Shown here one piece after another: positions 23,101-35,313 of a DNA stretch of 64,000 bases. The notes beneath the pieces are model-generated. The model had not been told where the DNA came from. It saw only the letters and a program-made list of their open reading frames with translations, and did no database searches. The stretch comes from Buddleja alternifolia (taxonomy: Eukaryota; Streptophyta; Magnoliopsida; Lamiales; Scrophulariaceae): contig CM033399.1 of the NCBI GenBank assembly GCA_019426215.1, positions 23,631,022-23,695,021 on the forward strand, read 5' to 3'. The position numbers and the translations under genes were made by a program. Numbering within the stretch: the first letter of the stretch is position 1; each line of letters begins with the position of its first letter.

Positions 23101-24496
23101 CCCTGTGCTCTTTTGTCAACAAAACATTCAAGTGGCCAAGATGATTTCGCTGATTAGGCCAGTGGACCAGGAAGCAGCTCAAGCGCTAATGTCATTTATT
23201 TTGGACTTCTTCAATTCTTATACTTCAGGAATTGATTTGCCGGAAGGAGTGCAGCTTGCACTAAGCACTGAAGAGCACAAAGACGCTATATTCTTTATTC
23301 CGCAAACTAACTTGATACGTCCAAGGCATGTGATGGAAGCGATTGGCCCACTCTGGGTCTTTGCTATTGAAGAACCTTTTCCTCCCATGAAAATTGTTGA
23401 AACAGACGATTCTTCTACTGTGGATGACGCTCAAATTCCCGAGGGCTCTTTGCCAGATCCTTCTAGGGCCCCAGTAGTCGAGCCCCCATCAGCGATTGTA
23501 GATCCTTCCATGGATCAAGCGATAGAAGAAGTTCACGCTGAAATTGTTGAAGAGCCTGAAGAGCCATTTATCAGAGATAAAACCAAAGGCAAGGCTGCAG
23601 TTTCTAGCTCTTATGGACTTATTCCGTCTCCTAAACGCTCCTCCTCCTCTGACTCAGACTCGGATAGTGATTCAGACGCTCGAGATTTTAGAAAAGCAGT
23701 ATGGAACTCACTTAACAACATTGAGGGTTCTTGCTCAAAGTTTTTGGATACAGCTGATAGGCAAATCCGAATTATTTCTGATACTCGAAGCCGTGATATC
23801 TCAAACGCTGCTAACAAGAGCACAATCGCAATCATGGAAAGCACATCTCTTCTAATCGCTGGACTCTCCTCAGATTTCAATCGTCATTTAGCCCAGAGCG
23901 CTTTAGCTGATACTGAGAGGCACCTTTCTTCAGATGCTGCTGCCCAAAGTATCGCTCTACTTGTTAAAGAAGTTCGGCTATTGCGCAGAGATATCGCTGA
24001 TTTGAAAACCTCTCTTGATGATGCCAAGAAGGGGAAAAAAGAGAAAGAAAAGCATCAATCGTCCAAAGCAATATCTAAAACAGATAATAAACACTGGCGA
24101 TCAATGTTTGAAGAAATAGTGAGCATAAAGAAGATGCTAACTAAAAAGAGAAAGCCAAGATATTATCTAGGAAAGTACTTGCTTCCGGACTTGGACGTCA
24201 AATTTTTGGAGAGTATGGGATTTCATCCTTATGCCGGACCGCTTAGACGACCTATCAACTGGAAACCATCCAACGATAGAAGACAAGACATCTATTACGA
24301 CTTAATTCGTGAAGTTGGTATTCCTCCAAGGGAATGGGTGGACAGGTTAATGGAACTAAATGAAAGTGCTAGACAACGAAGGCATGACTATGATGAACTC
24401 CAACATACCACCAGGATAGACATTGATCGACTCCTTATGGACTTAGCAAATGAGATCTACCAAGGTGAAGAAAGAGTAAAGCGACAGAAAAAATGA
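20178..24496 (+). pseudogene. Copia-1 third coding region (env-like position), three exons
   Basis: The start at 20178 gives MAPKSSKSAAEKSS. Residues about 25-260 form a compact domain (NAGFLVNWDYLF, SLISSLINLPNDGGE, INWSLYIFNRF) resembling domains of plant transposon-borne proteins. A Lys/Pro/Ser linker follows (about 290-345), then acidic segments. Exon 1 ends at 21396, exon 2 is 21478-21663 and exon 3 starts at 21745. Both gaps begin GTAAG, end CAG and are phase 1, keeping one frame. Exon 3 has a TAG at 22482 (Trp in Copia-2), then a 1-base loss near 22708 and a TGA. The frame continues at 22859-24496 with a Ser/Asp run, predicted coiled coil and a basic tail (ERVKRQKK). I see no signal peptide or membrane segment, so a true envelope role is unsupported. 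The function is unknown. Confidence 0.7.
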
Positions 24497-24758
24497 ATGC
24501 TTTATATTTTTTTTATCTCTTTTCTCTGTTATCGCTTTCAGTTATCGTATATTCAGTATAAATCATGTATACTTATCTTTCTATATAAATGAATGATTTA
24601 TCGCTGAAACAACTTGTTGAGGCTAATCTTACATTAGCTAACTTTACTAACTTTTCAAACGCTAACATATATTTATTTAGGCTTTTTCTTTGAAACTCTT
24701 AAATCTATAAAAGAGTTATAAGAGTTAAAGGTCTTAACATCATCAAAAAGGCGTAAAT
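24497..24758 (+). other. Copia-1 3' UTR and decayed polypurine tract
   Basis: CATCAAAAAGGCGTAAAT lies directly before the 3' LTR. Copia-2 has the uninterrupted form, AAAAAGGGGGAAAT, at the same place. The Copia-1 polypurine tract thus carries substitutions. Confidence 0.6.
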
Positions 24759-26267
24759 TGTTAGGAAATTTCATGTTAGATGTTTTGATAATGACAAGAT
24801 AGGATTTTATGTTAGACCCCAAATATAATGTAAGTTTCTGTTTTAATAGATCTATGTATAAGCATTCGAAAGTATGTAATTTTTATTTAGGCTTGTAATT
24901 TTTATCTTTATAGATTTTAGACTAAGTAATAGATACTGAATCACTAATAGAATTCTAGGTGAGTCTATTAGAGAAGAAGTTGAAGATCAGCGTCTGAAGT
25001 CAACTGAAGATGAAGATTTGTTCTTAGCAACTGTCAAACCCTAAAGGACTATTTCAGGATTTATGGATCAAGTGCTCAAAGCACTATAGCGATCAGTATC
25101 AGATTCACCTGAATTAAATCCTCAAGTCATGAAGGACTTAAATGCAATCATTCAACGGACATTTATTTCCAACAGAAAATAAATTCAAATGCATTAAATG
25201 CCTGATAAGAGCATTAAATGTGATAAGCTGTTATGACTTGTGGACAAGCTACTTTTTGACTAGACTGTCAGAACTTCAGAGTTTATAGCTGCTGCCCATC
25301 CAATCGGAACCGGCGAATTTTCAGGAATGTCAGAGAAAAGGTAGAATCACGCGCCGCGTGAAAGGCACGCTCCTACATGTGTCCAACGGACAGATCCCAA
25401 GAATTGCCTATAAATACCCTACCTCCAGCAAACCCTAATAGAAATCGACACAATAGAGATATACGTACACGCACAAGAAACTCTGCTGAAATTCTCGTTC
25501 AAAGAAAAAGCTTAGAAACTCCATAGCCAAATCTTTCAAGCTTTTTATATACATTCCAGACAGTCACAAATATCTCAAACCTCTTCCAAAGAAGAAACCT
25601 AAATTCTTATTGAGATATTCCAAGTTGTTTGATCTTCCTAAAAACAAACAAACCCTTGAGACAAAACCCTCAACCTTTCATCTGAGTGAGAAAGCTGTTG
25701 TAACCCATTACAGGCAGTATTTCTGAGCGAGAGAAGCTTGTAGAAGACGATCTTCATTGGTGCTGAAATCTGTGTGATCAAGGAGCCCAAGATCATTTTC
25801 ACCTATTTACTATCTTGTAGAAGATTCTTGATAATCATCTTAGTAAATTTCCTTCGAGTGAAAATGAGAAGAAGGACGTAGCTGGGATTACATCACCCAA
25901 TGAACCTTACAATTTCTTGTGTCATTTACTTTAATTATTGTCTTGCTTTACATTATTTTATTTGCTTTGAAAAAGACAAGCTAATCTGCTAAGCGACTAT
26001 TTAACCAAAACAAATGCTAAAGCTTTAAAATCATTTCTGCTGTGCTAACCCTGATTAAGTGATCTAAGCGTTACCCTACTTTGGTAAATTGCTAAAATCA
26101 CTAAGTTTAAGTTATCTTTACTGAATCGTCTGACCCAAGCGTTCAGTTGCCTAAGCGTTCTAATCTTTAAAAGTGATACGAAATTTTTGAAGTCGAAAAA
26201 GACTTCAGGGTCCATTCAACCCCCCCCCCCCTTTCTAGACCCTTTCGTATGCCACTTGGGACCACCA
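24759..26267 (+). repeat. Copia-1 3' LTR, full length
   Basis: This is 1,509 bp, from TGTTAGGAAATTTCATGTTA to GGGACCACCA, followed by the CCTTG duplication. It holds a likely promoter and leader zone (CCTATAAATACCCTACC near 25406). A C-rich run lies at about 26220-26231. Confidence 0.88.
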
Positions 26268-26816
26268 CCTTGTATTTATCTTTTCTTTGTTTATAGTTAG
26301 GGTTTCTTGTTTACCAAGTACATGTATCTCTATAAATATGTTACTCAGTAATACAAGTTCCCTACAAGGTTTTCTCTAATCTAACATGGTATCAGAGCCA
26401 TGGCTTCGAGCCATGGTCTCTCGCTTCCGCCTCCATCCTCAAGTCGCCGTCCCTGTCCGACGCCCCTTATCTAGTTTAGTTTTCCGTTATCTAATTCTTT
26501 TTTTTCTATCTTTCTCCTATGGCCACCGCTGCCGCCGTCGCCCTCTCTCTTGGTCGCCACCGCCACCAGCTTCTTCTCCCTTATCTCGTTTTCTCTTCTT
26601 TTTATTTTCCATGGCCGCCGCCGCCGCCTTCTCTCTTTGTCCGTGGGCCGCCGCGGTTAGCCGCCGCTGCCTTTAGATTTGTTAGTTGCCGCCGCTCACC
26701 CTTGGAAAACGAGGACTTGGAGCCGCCGCCTTTTTATTTTATGCCGCCGTTTTCTCTTTTTGGCCACGGGCCGCCGTGCTTAACTGCCGCCACCTTAGAT
26801 AATATAATATCTAACA
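26268..26816 (+). mobile_element. TRIM-like Copia element, LTR part 2, PBS, interior, 3' LTR stub
   Basis: The interrupted LTR continues from 26273 to 26386 (ends CTCTAATCTAACA). Directly after it is the initiator-Met-tRNA primer site TGGTATCAGAGCC (26387-26399). About 400 bp of GC-rich CCGCCG-type leader follow, with no retroviral gene. The element ends in a 22-bp stub of the 3' LTR (26795-26816), retaining only the start and end of the LTR. CTAAA flanks the whole (12440-12444 and 26817-26821). It is a small non-autonomous element with a mostly deleted 3' LTR. Confidence 0.72.
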
Positions 26817-27780
26817 CTAAAGTTGAAGCCTATCCCAATACAAAGAAGATAATGTTAGCTACAGTATAGGACTGGTTAGTCAATATCGATACCATGCCGA
26901 CTTTATTAGTATAGTACCCCTATGGGAAGACTTAACAACACAATTTGTTGACCAAGACTTTCATACTTAAAATTAGGATACAAACAAAGGATGTCATCAA
27001 TTATATTTCTAAATTCCACAATCCAATTAATTCTAAAACCTTGACTTACCTATCAAGCCGGGATGTCCTATTCAAATTTACTTCGGATATGCCATCATAT
27101 ATCCTAATTAAATTCCATGTATCCAAGCAATTCAACAATTTACATATACCAAATAAGTTTGAATAATTTATTCAAATTTAAAATCTTATCTATATTTCAA
27201 ATTTAGTTGCATGTTAAGTGAATAAAACATTTCCTCAAACACACATTTACGTGAATCATGTAAACAAAATGTACATCTGTAATGTGGAATGCAAAATAAA
27301 ATACAAAATTGAAATAGATTTATAGAGAAATCTCATATTGTGTTTGGATATATGTGTTTTTATTTCGTTTGCAATGAGTGTTTTTGGAAATGTGATTCTT
27401 AGTATTCGCTTAAGAACGGTGGCATATTTGGTTGTGTATGTTCAAAATTAAATGAGTTGGAGTTGGCTAAGATGTCAAAATGTTCATTATTTAAAATTTC
27501 ATATTATATTTATTAGTGATAATGACATTTTTAGTCTTTGAAGTAGACGATTTTTGTCAAAGTATTCCCTCAAGTGAAAAAATTAACATTACCGTCCCTA
27601 ATGTTCAAATTTTGTTTCACTTAAATTCTTTTTGGACATTTTTATCCTTGTTTATGAGCATGCATCCTCAAACATCCAAGGAGTCCAAAAATGACTTGAG
27701 TGAAAACAAATTTCAACATTAGGAATAGTAATGCTAATATTTTCATTTGAGAGACTACTCTGACGCAAATGTCATTATTC
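26817..27780. repeat. Duplicated noncoding segment, copy 2
   Basis: This matches about 76-947 in direct orientation, interrupted on its left by the TRIM-like element. No coding potential was found. It is complete through the foldback element at its right end. Confidence 0.8.
27518..27780. mobile_element. Complete foldback element
   Basis: GATAATGACATTTTTAGTC at the left is mirrored by the complement of AAATGTCATTATT at the right. Arms of about 110-120 bp surround a short loop (TTTTTATCCTTGTTTATGAG, continuing to about 27672). It is noncoding. The partner at 776-947 has the loop inverted. Confidence 0.7.
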
Positions 27781-28070
27781 TTATTAATTATCTTCCCATA
27801 TGAATATACTTTTAGAAGATTATATTTAATAGAATTTACACGGTACCTAAAACAAGTTAGTATAAAATATGACGTAGAATTCCATTATCAATAATGAGTT
27901 CAATTTGAATAATATAACGAAAAATCATTGATTCATTGTTCTTTAAAATCACAAAATGCTAAATTATCAAAATGATTCATGACTCTAGATTTAGAAGTCT
28001 TCCTAGCAAAGCATACTACACTACAAGATTATGATAATAAACTGTATACAGTTATGCGGCACAATAAAAC
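27781..28070. other. AT-rich spacer
   Basis: Nothing recognised between the two foldback elements. Confidence 0.5.
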
Positions 28071-28073
28071 TAA

Positions 28074-28331
28074 GAAAAAATTACACACAAAACCCCTTAC
28101 TTATTATGTAATTACCAAAACTCCCCTCACTTATTGAAAATTACCAACACACCCCCTCATGTTAAGAATTTTTTACAATTACACCCCCTGTGTGGTTAAC
28201 AATTCTTACAAATTTACCCCTATAAACCTTATAAATAGACCCCTTGAGGGGGTGTGTTGGTAATTTTCAATAAGTGAGAGTGAATTTTGATAATTACGCA
28301 ATAAGTGAGGGGGTCTGTGTGTAATTTTCCC
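28074..28331. mobile_element. Foldback MITE with TAA duplication
   Basis: A 258-bp near-palindrome. The left arm starts GAAAAAATTACACACA, and the right arm ends with the complement of GGGAAAATTACACACA. TAA flanks both sides (28071-28073 and 28332-28334). The arms share CCCCCTCACTTATT and GAAAATTACCAACACACCCC. The 3-bp TAA fits a PIF/Harbinger-type MITE. Confidence 0.75.
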
Positions 28332-28397
28332 TAACTAATCTCACAACCTACATTTTAAGTCTTTATGATAAGACCTCTAAATTGTATTTCTTCTTTG

Positions 28398-29092
28398 GCA
28401 AAATTACATTTTTGGTTCTGTAATTATAGGGTGCTGGCACTTTTAGTCCTAAATTGACACCTGCCCATTTCACTTTTAGTCCTTCTTTCACCTTTTTCGT
28501 CCTAAGTCACATATTTAGTCCTATTTGGCTAATTTTTTTCACACATTTAATCCTGCTACCGTCAGAAAATTTTTAAAAGTTTTGGACAAATTAATGGCTG
28601 GAACTTTGCACATGCGGCGAACACATAATTTAGCTATTTTTTGTTGAGCTAATTTCCACCTTCTTCGCTGAAATTGAACCGGTAGAGGTAAAATTTCACT
28701 TTGTAGTTTGAGTTTGCACTTAATGTTGAAGGAAATTGAAAAGTAATTGGTTTAATTTTGGCTGAATATATTTGGGAAGGTGTAAGTTTTTTAATTCATT
28801 GTTTTTAAAAAATGCTCTGAACATGTGTGCATCGCACGTGTGAAGTTTCGGGGCACTGGTTTAGGCGGAACTTTTTTAATTTTTCAATTTGACGATAGCA
28901 GGAGTAAATGTGCAAAATAAACTAGCTAAATAGGACTAAATGTGTAACTCAGGACCAAAAAGGTGAAGAAAAGGACTAAAATTGAAATAGGAAATGTCAA
29001 TTTCAGAACTAAAATTATAATTATGGAATATATAGGACTAAAAATACCAACACCCTATAGTTACAGGACCAAAAAAATAATTTTCCCTTCCC
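28398..29092. mobile_element. Long-TIR foldback element
   Basis: Inverted arms of over 200 bp begin GGCAAAATTACATTTTTGGT and end with the complement of GGGAAAATTATTTTTTTGGT. Both contain repeated TTTTAGTCCT-type words. The centre holds a small GC-richer hairpin (GTGTGCATCGCACGTGTG). It is noncoding, and a clear target duplication was not resolved. Confidence 0.65.
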
Positions 29093-29614
29093 CACAAAAA
29101 TATCATGCTCTTGCTGTTTTTTAAACAAATAAACATGTTCTTTTCTCTAAATATTAGGAAAAGTCGACCTGTCACTTCATTTTCACAATCACTTTCATAT
29201 TTGCACTTAAAAACTTTGCATTTTAAAAAAGAACAAACATTTAATTAGTGGAGCAAATAATTTCAAAATAACTAGATTTATTATGAAAAGTTTTGATGGA
29301 CATTTAGAAGGATTAAAATAAAAATTTTAGAATGCAACCTATGCTTAAAGATAGATTTTTATTTATTGGTTATTATTCATCAATGAAGTTTCGTTTTCTT
29401 GTTCAATATCCCTGTGTTATCCCAATAATAAATAAATTTTAAACTGTAAACCAAACCGTTAGTCACACAAGAGGATCCGGATTGTTAGTTAGTAGGGACA
29501 TACTCAATAAAATTGCATACTTTCTATAATAAAGTATAAATATATTTGAACAAATAAAAATGATATATGATGTGTGAAATGGAGAGAGTATTACAAAAAA
29601 AGGTGACTGATTAA

Positions 29615-29641
<27 letters not shown>
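29093..29641. other. Intergenic up to (TA)n tract
   Basis: AT-rich sequence without genes. It ends in a (TA)n run (about 29615-29641) that is the insertion site of MULE B. Confidence 0.55.
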
Positions 29642-29645
<4 letters not shown>

Positions 29646-29992
29646 CAAAATCTAATACATACCCTATATTAGATATGATATAAGATCCAATATACACCAT
29701 TGGATCTATTAAATCCAACAGTCCAGAATAACACTAGAAACAGGCGGGAAACCCCAATTGTAATTAGCTGGGGGTATAATAGTAAAATACACCCCATTAT
29801 ACAGCTAGCACTCCCCCTAATTACATCCACGATCTCCCTGAATTCTCTCGCATTTAAACCCACTCCTAATCAACTGTAAAGCACGATTTGAATCGTATTA
29901 AAGGCATATCTTTCCAAATCTAACTGAATATTCTTATTTCGCACATCAAAGAACCCTAAAAAATTACCAAATCCGAGTTTTTTCAGCAGAAA

Positions 29993-32900
29993 ATGAGGTC
30001 GAAAAACCCTTCCACCGGCACAGGTACCCATTGAAACATTCCATTTTCAGTTGTTGTTCGAGCATATGGAGTATAAATTCATGTATTTAGTTGATTTCGT
30101 TGTTAAAAACTTCGTTTTTGTTTAATTTGCTGTAACTATACGCTGTTTATTGGGGACAAATAATGTGTTTTTATTGATTTTGAATGCATATTTGTATAAA
30201 CACATGCTGGTTATTTTAAAATTAGTGGGTGTACTGCTACTGTATTATGAGTGTGTACACACTGTATATTGCCTTACATGTTACTGTATAATGATTTAAA
30301 TATACTGTATAATGGTTTTTATATTGTAACTGTCTGATGTATAAACACACACTATATATTCCCTTACATGTTACTGTATAATGATTTAAAATATACTGTA
30401 TAATGAAATGTTCTTTTATGAATAATATATGATACATTAACACATACTGTATAATACATGAATTAATGTGTTAATCAATATTAACAATATGTTTACTACA
30501 TCTTCTTTAGAAGAATCATCTGAGTCCACCTCTGAAGGTAAGTTATAGCTGGTTCCTATACAAGATACGGAGCCTCTAAACGTAATTCATCGTAATTCAG
30601 ATGATGACTTCGTCGAATCAGACAAAGAATCAGACTCAGAACTCCAACGCACGACTAGGAAGAGACGTGCAAAACGACCTGCTCCTAAGACACAGACGAA
30701 ACGAAGAAAAACATCTAATGTACAGAAACATCAACCAAAAAGGGGGAAAAATGGTTAACTATACACAAATACGTGTTTCGATGAAGGTGTTGGGGAAGGC
30801 TGTATCAAAACTGACCGAACCTCAACAGGAATGGGTTAAAAAGTCTGGATTCGGGACGTTCTTAGATTTCAAAATAACAGAGCTGCCTCACAAGCTCGGT
30901 TATAAGATTCTCAAGGCTTTAAATCCAGGAAACTTTAGATTGACTCTGCCCGTAGGCAATATTGATATTAACGAACAAGATGTGGAGGAGGTTCTAGGCT
31001 TCCCACACGGTGAACGGCCTATAGACCTAACGGTCAAGAATAAAGAGAGTGTGGACCTATGGACAGCGCAATTTGCGCTTGATAAGTCCAAACAATTTAA
31101 TGTTTCGGCTCAGATGATATTGAATGAATTGGAGAATGAGAATGAATTAACGGACCAATTCAAGCTCAATTTCATTATGATTCTGTATAATTGCTTGATA
31201 GAGACTCCTGGAACGCCGTTTGTCAACAAGAAGATACTGAACTTCAGAGGAGATCTTGATGAGTTGCCACGATACAACTGGCCTAGACTTGTTCTGGACA
31301 GTTTGGCCAACACAAAAGCTTCATAGGAAGCGGATCCGGCAACTCGTATGTATACGGGACCTGTTCTTTTTCTGATTGTAAGTGTATATTACCTATTCTA
31401 ATTTTGTTTGTGTACAAAAAAAAAAGTGGTATTGTTCATTAAGTATACCAATTTGGTAATATGCTATGTATAATCTTTAATTTAATATTGTATTTTAACT
31501 GTGTGATGTATACTCCCACACTGTATACTGAATATTATTGTATATGATTTATTGTATAATTGGTTATAAATATACTGTATAATGTGGAGTACTCTACTAT
31601 ATATTGATTAATATGTTACTGTATAATGCAGTGTAATATACTGTATACTAATTTTTTTTTAACTCTTTTTGTTTTTTGATAATGCAGATATTGTATGCTG
31701 ACAGGGTAAACTACAAGGGCCATTTGACAGTCTAACGATCAATCCCCACGTGGCTTAATTGGACTGATGCTGCCCTACTGGAAAAGAATAACGTGGAAAT
31801 TAAAAAAGGATTTTTCGGGACGGGAGTAATCTCAATGTCACAATGGATGATGAAGGTTGAGAAAGGAAAACATGTAGTTCATCAAATAGAAGATCCAAAA
31901 CAACACCCTGCCTCGCTAGAAACTCTGTCCCAACAAGCGGAGTCAATCAAAGAATGGAATACGGTTGAAGAGGTATGCATATCTCTGTAAAACACATACT
32001 GTATATTGTTTCATTAATTGCTTACTTTTAATTATATGTTATATATTAACATGTTGTATACTTGAATTTTATGTATCGTATATTTGTTTATTATCCACTG
32101 TATAATTTTTTGTAATTCATTGTTTAATGTTTTGAAAATCATTAGCATACATTTACACTTGAAAAATAGTGTACATTCACTAATATTGTATTATACAATA
32201 TGTACTTAATAATTATACATTAACCAATATATCACATTTGTGACCTTTACATTAACTAGCCATTATACAGTAACTTACACAAACAATATATAGTATCTAA
32301 TAATTGATAATACAGTCATGATAAATACCATACATTAACTACTAAAAAATGTTATACATTGACTATAAAATAACCCATACAATAATCAATAATGTTGAAC
32401 ATTAATTATTTTTAAAATTCATGCAGGGGTTGCTGCAAAATTTGGAACCGGCTGCATTTGACCTCATCGACAATCTTGTCAAGTACAATGCATATATGCA
32501 GTCATGTGTTTCCATACTCCCATCAAATCCAAAATTGAAACAAATTGTACAAATGGTGTTGAGTACTGTTGGAGGACTGTACCGAGGACAACGGGGGGGG
32601 GGGGGAAGACGAAACACTTGTTGAACCTGACACCGCCGATCCTACCGAGAAACAAGAAAAACCTTCATCCCCCTAAAAAGGTGCATCCAATACTGAACAG
32701 CCTATCCAACATGAAGAACCCGCACCCGATACAACGATGAGTACTCCAATATAGACACGACCAACTTCCGACTTACTGCCACAGCAAACGCTGCCGAAAG
32801 TACAATACTCAAAAGAGGATGCAACACATGAACCAGTGATACTCTCGATGCCAAGTTTTGAATTGTTGACACAGCAAACACCGCTGGGTAAAACGCAACG

Positions 32901-34740
32901 TACTGAATCGGATGATAATGTAATGGCTAAGGTGGTTTCAATCGCTAAACAATATGCTGATGATGACTCCATTGTCACAGAACAATTGCCTCAGCCGTCT
33001 TCAGATGTTACCATTAAACTGGCTGTTGTAGAGTTCATTGGAGAAACAAGGAGACAGTTAAAACCAGCTCCAGACATGTGTTCTCCATACGTTCAACGGG
33101 TTGTGCAGATAAGCTCAAAGCAGGGCACAAATGAAAAAAGGTTGTGGGATTGGGTGAATCAAGTTACCGAGGACAACATGTGAGTACATGTCATTTCTAA
33201 AATACAATTGTTCTATTTATATTCCTGTGAATTCTATATGTATACTGTATACTAACTGAATATACACTGTATAATGTAATATTGATTGCTGTATATTACA
33301 TCATTACATACTGTATAATGAACAATAAACATTTGTACAATAACTTATTACATTTGTATAATGGTTTTTCAGAACTATTGTTTTCCAAAGTGGTGATATA
33401 ATGGGTTATATTTGGGATGTAAAGACATTGTCTCAACGGGATGAGCTTTTATCTGGAGTTATTGACGTCTAGTCATACCTGTTGAACAATGGCAAGTCAA
33501 CAAGAGCACCAACATCACCGCTAAGATTTTTTTCCACATGTCCGACACGGTAAAATATACTTCTTTAATTTTTGTTAATACATACAATATAATGTTCTGC
33601 TCGCTAACTAATTTTTTTAAAAAATTTGATAACAGGTTTTCTTCACGACAAACAAAGGAGCCAAAAATGCTGATGCGATGCAGCAAAGATTTGTGGAAAA
33701 TATCAAAAATCGTCTGAACGTGTTTCCAAGAGTGAACATAACCGATGTTACGTTGGTAAGCTAACACCGTTAGTTTGTTATAATTATCGTATTTTAAGTA
33801 AATTTAGTAACACCACTTTCATCCCATCGATATATAGGCCGTCTTTCCTATTCTTCACGCTGGACACTACTACATGATATGCTTTAATTTGAAGCAACCA
33901 GCTATTGAGATCCTTGACAACAGCGCAACGGATGTGTCGTTCGAAAACAAATACCAACATGTGCCATTCACTTTGGTAAGGATCCTTTAAACACTAATAT
34001 TTATTTTTGATGTCAATATATCATTGTTAAATCTTCATTATCACACAATTTACTTTAAATTATACACTGATGCACCATACAATTGTATACTAAAACACTG
34101 AATAATGATATGATCATATACTGTTAATTGATATATTAGCCTAGTGTATAATGTTATAATAGAGGACTGTATAATCATTAATTATACACTGTATATTGAA
34201 ACAAGAATATATTGTATCATGATATATTAATATACTGTATATTAATATATTTATACACCGTACCTTACATTTTTTAGTTTGTTTGTTTCAAAACAGAGAG
34301 ACATGTTTATCAAGTTCCTGAATGATATGAACCATCCACTGGACGAGCGTTGTCAACGGTAGAAATTGAAAGGCTTCCAATGCCATGGCGTACACACAGA
34401 AATAGCTCGGATTGTGGTGTTTTTGTAATGCGTCACATAGAGACTTACTTCGGTGGAGGATTAAAGAATTGGGATCCAGAATTGGGTGCAGAAAACGAAA
34501 TGATTTACACTTTTTTATTGTATGAATAAAAGTTTCTGAAAATTTTTATTTTCTAGCCAATCTAACTTTAATATTTATGTAATGCAAAAATCACAAGTTG
34601 TAAAACTCACTAGATTGAGGGGACTTTATCTGGAAAAGATCCTTACTTGTGATCTGAATACACTCAAGGACGACATCATCAGATCATCAAAGAAGTTGGA
34701 ACATGAACAAGCCCAAAAGAAAAAGGGGAAGAAGGGTTAG
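29993..34740 (+). pseudogene. Ulp1-like cysteine protease gene carried by MULE B, decayed
   Basis: Ulp1 (C48) proteases cut SUMO-type conjugates. Exons inferred from GT-AG borders and similarity: 29993-30023, 30511-31377, 31688-31972, 32427-33179, 33373-33549, 33636-33755, 33838-33975, 34297 to about 34510, and 34588-34740. Exon 2 encodes an acidic/basic N-terminus and then a domain with FGTFLDFKITELPHKLGYKI and DVEEVLGFPHGERPID. The protease triad region is visible: His in LHAGHYYMICFN, Asp in ILDNSATD, and Cys in NSSDCGVFVMRH. Damage includes TAG at 30546, 31324 and 33470, TAA at 31733, and frameshifts near 30750, in a 13-G run (32593-32605) and near 34355. The last acceptor is mutated (GCAA). 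It cannot make a full protein. Confidence 0.82.
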
Positions 34741-35313
34741 ATATAAGCAACATGATGTGGTTACAACAGTTAGATTGGGTGTTAATATTCTGGTTTTTTT
34801 AAATTTATTGTACTTTTTTTTTTATTAGTTTTTAATTTTTGTTGCAATATAACTTTTAGTTGAGCAGTTTAAATATATAAAGTTTGTTCATTGCACATAT
34901 CTTGTTATTGTTCTGTTCATTGAGTTTTTCATTAAGTGTTCATAATATATACAGCACATAAATATACATGTTATACAGTAACTGATAGTTAATTATACAG
35001 TTAATACAATTACATTATACAGTGAACTTGAATGCAGTCTAACAACCCAAATATATTCATTTTAGGAATAAAAATACTCAATAAAGTATATGTTAACTGT
35101 ATAATAAAAAAAACACTAAAAAATATACAACATACGTTATGGCATTTTTAACATACACTGAATACACTTCATTGAACGGTCACTCATGTTTCAGTACATT
35201 GAAAACTTGATTCATTATACATTGATTAACACTTCATTATACAGAGTATCATATATATTATACAGTGAATACTACTTCGTTGTATAGTAACAAATGTAAA
35301 AAAGAAAACACTT
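34741..35313. other. Convergent intergenic region of MULE B
   Basis: This lies between the 3' ends of the Ulp1-like and transposase genes. It holds many CATTATACAGT-type words (for example 35013-35023), oriented with the transposase gene. It likely contains both poly(A) sites. No coding frame was found. Confidence 0.6.

Larger units (their letters stand above)
12517..26267 (+). mobile_element. Copia-1: Sirevirus-like LTR retrotransposon
   Basis: A 13.75-kb element flanked by CCTTG at 12512-12516 and 26268-26272. LTRs are about 1.5 kb (TGTTAGGAAATTTC to GGGACCACCA). The order is gag, protease, integrase, RT, RNase H, then a large extra coding region before the 3' LTR. This order, a long third coding region and (in sister Copia-2) a Met-tRNA primer site fit the Sirevirus lineage. 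The element is dead: its 5' LTR tail, primer site and gag start are deleted, and gag-pol carries many stops. It sits inside a small TRIM-like element. Confidence 0.88.

Noticed and set aside
20178..24496. Calling the Copia third coding region a true envelope gene
   Set aside because: No signal peptide, hydrophobic fusion segment or transmembrane helix was seen, and the tail is basic. Only its position is env-like.
26386..26869. GC-rich open frames with Ala/Pro/Arg-rich translations
   Set aside because: Low-complexity CCGCCG leader of the TRIM-like element directly after its primer site. No domain, and overlapping frames are open because of composition.
30538..30551. GTAAGT as a splice donor after exon 2 codons of the Ulp1 gene
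   Set aside because: It would make an 11-base intron. The MULE C copy reads through here with CAG in place of TAG, so this is an exon with a nonsense mutation.
30601..30760. ATG at 30601 as the start of the Ulp1 protein
   Set aside because: The acidic/basic N-terminal sequence shared with MULE C lies in the other frame. The apparent start is created by a frameshift near 30750.
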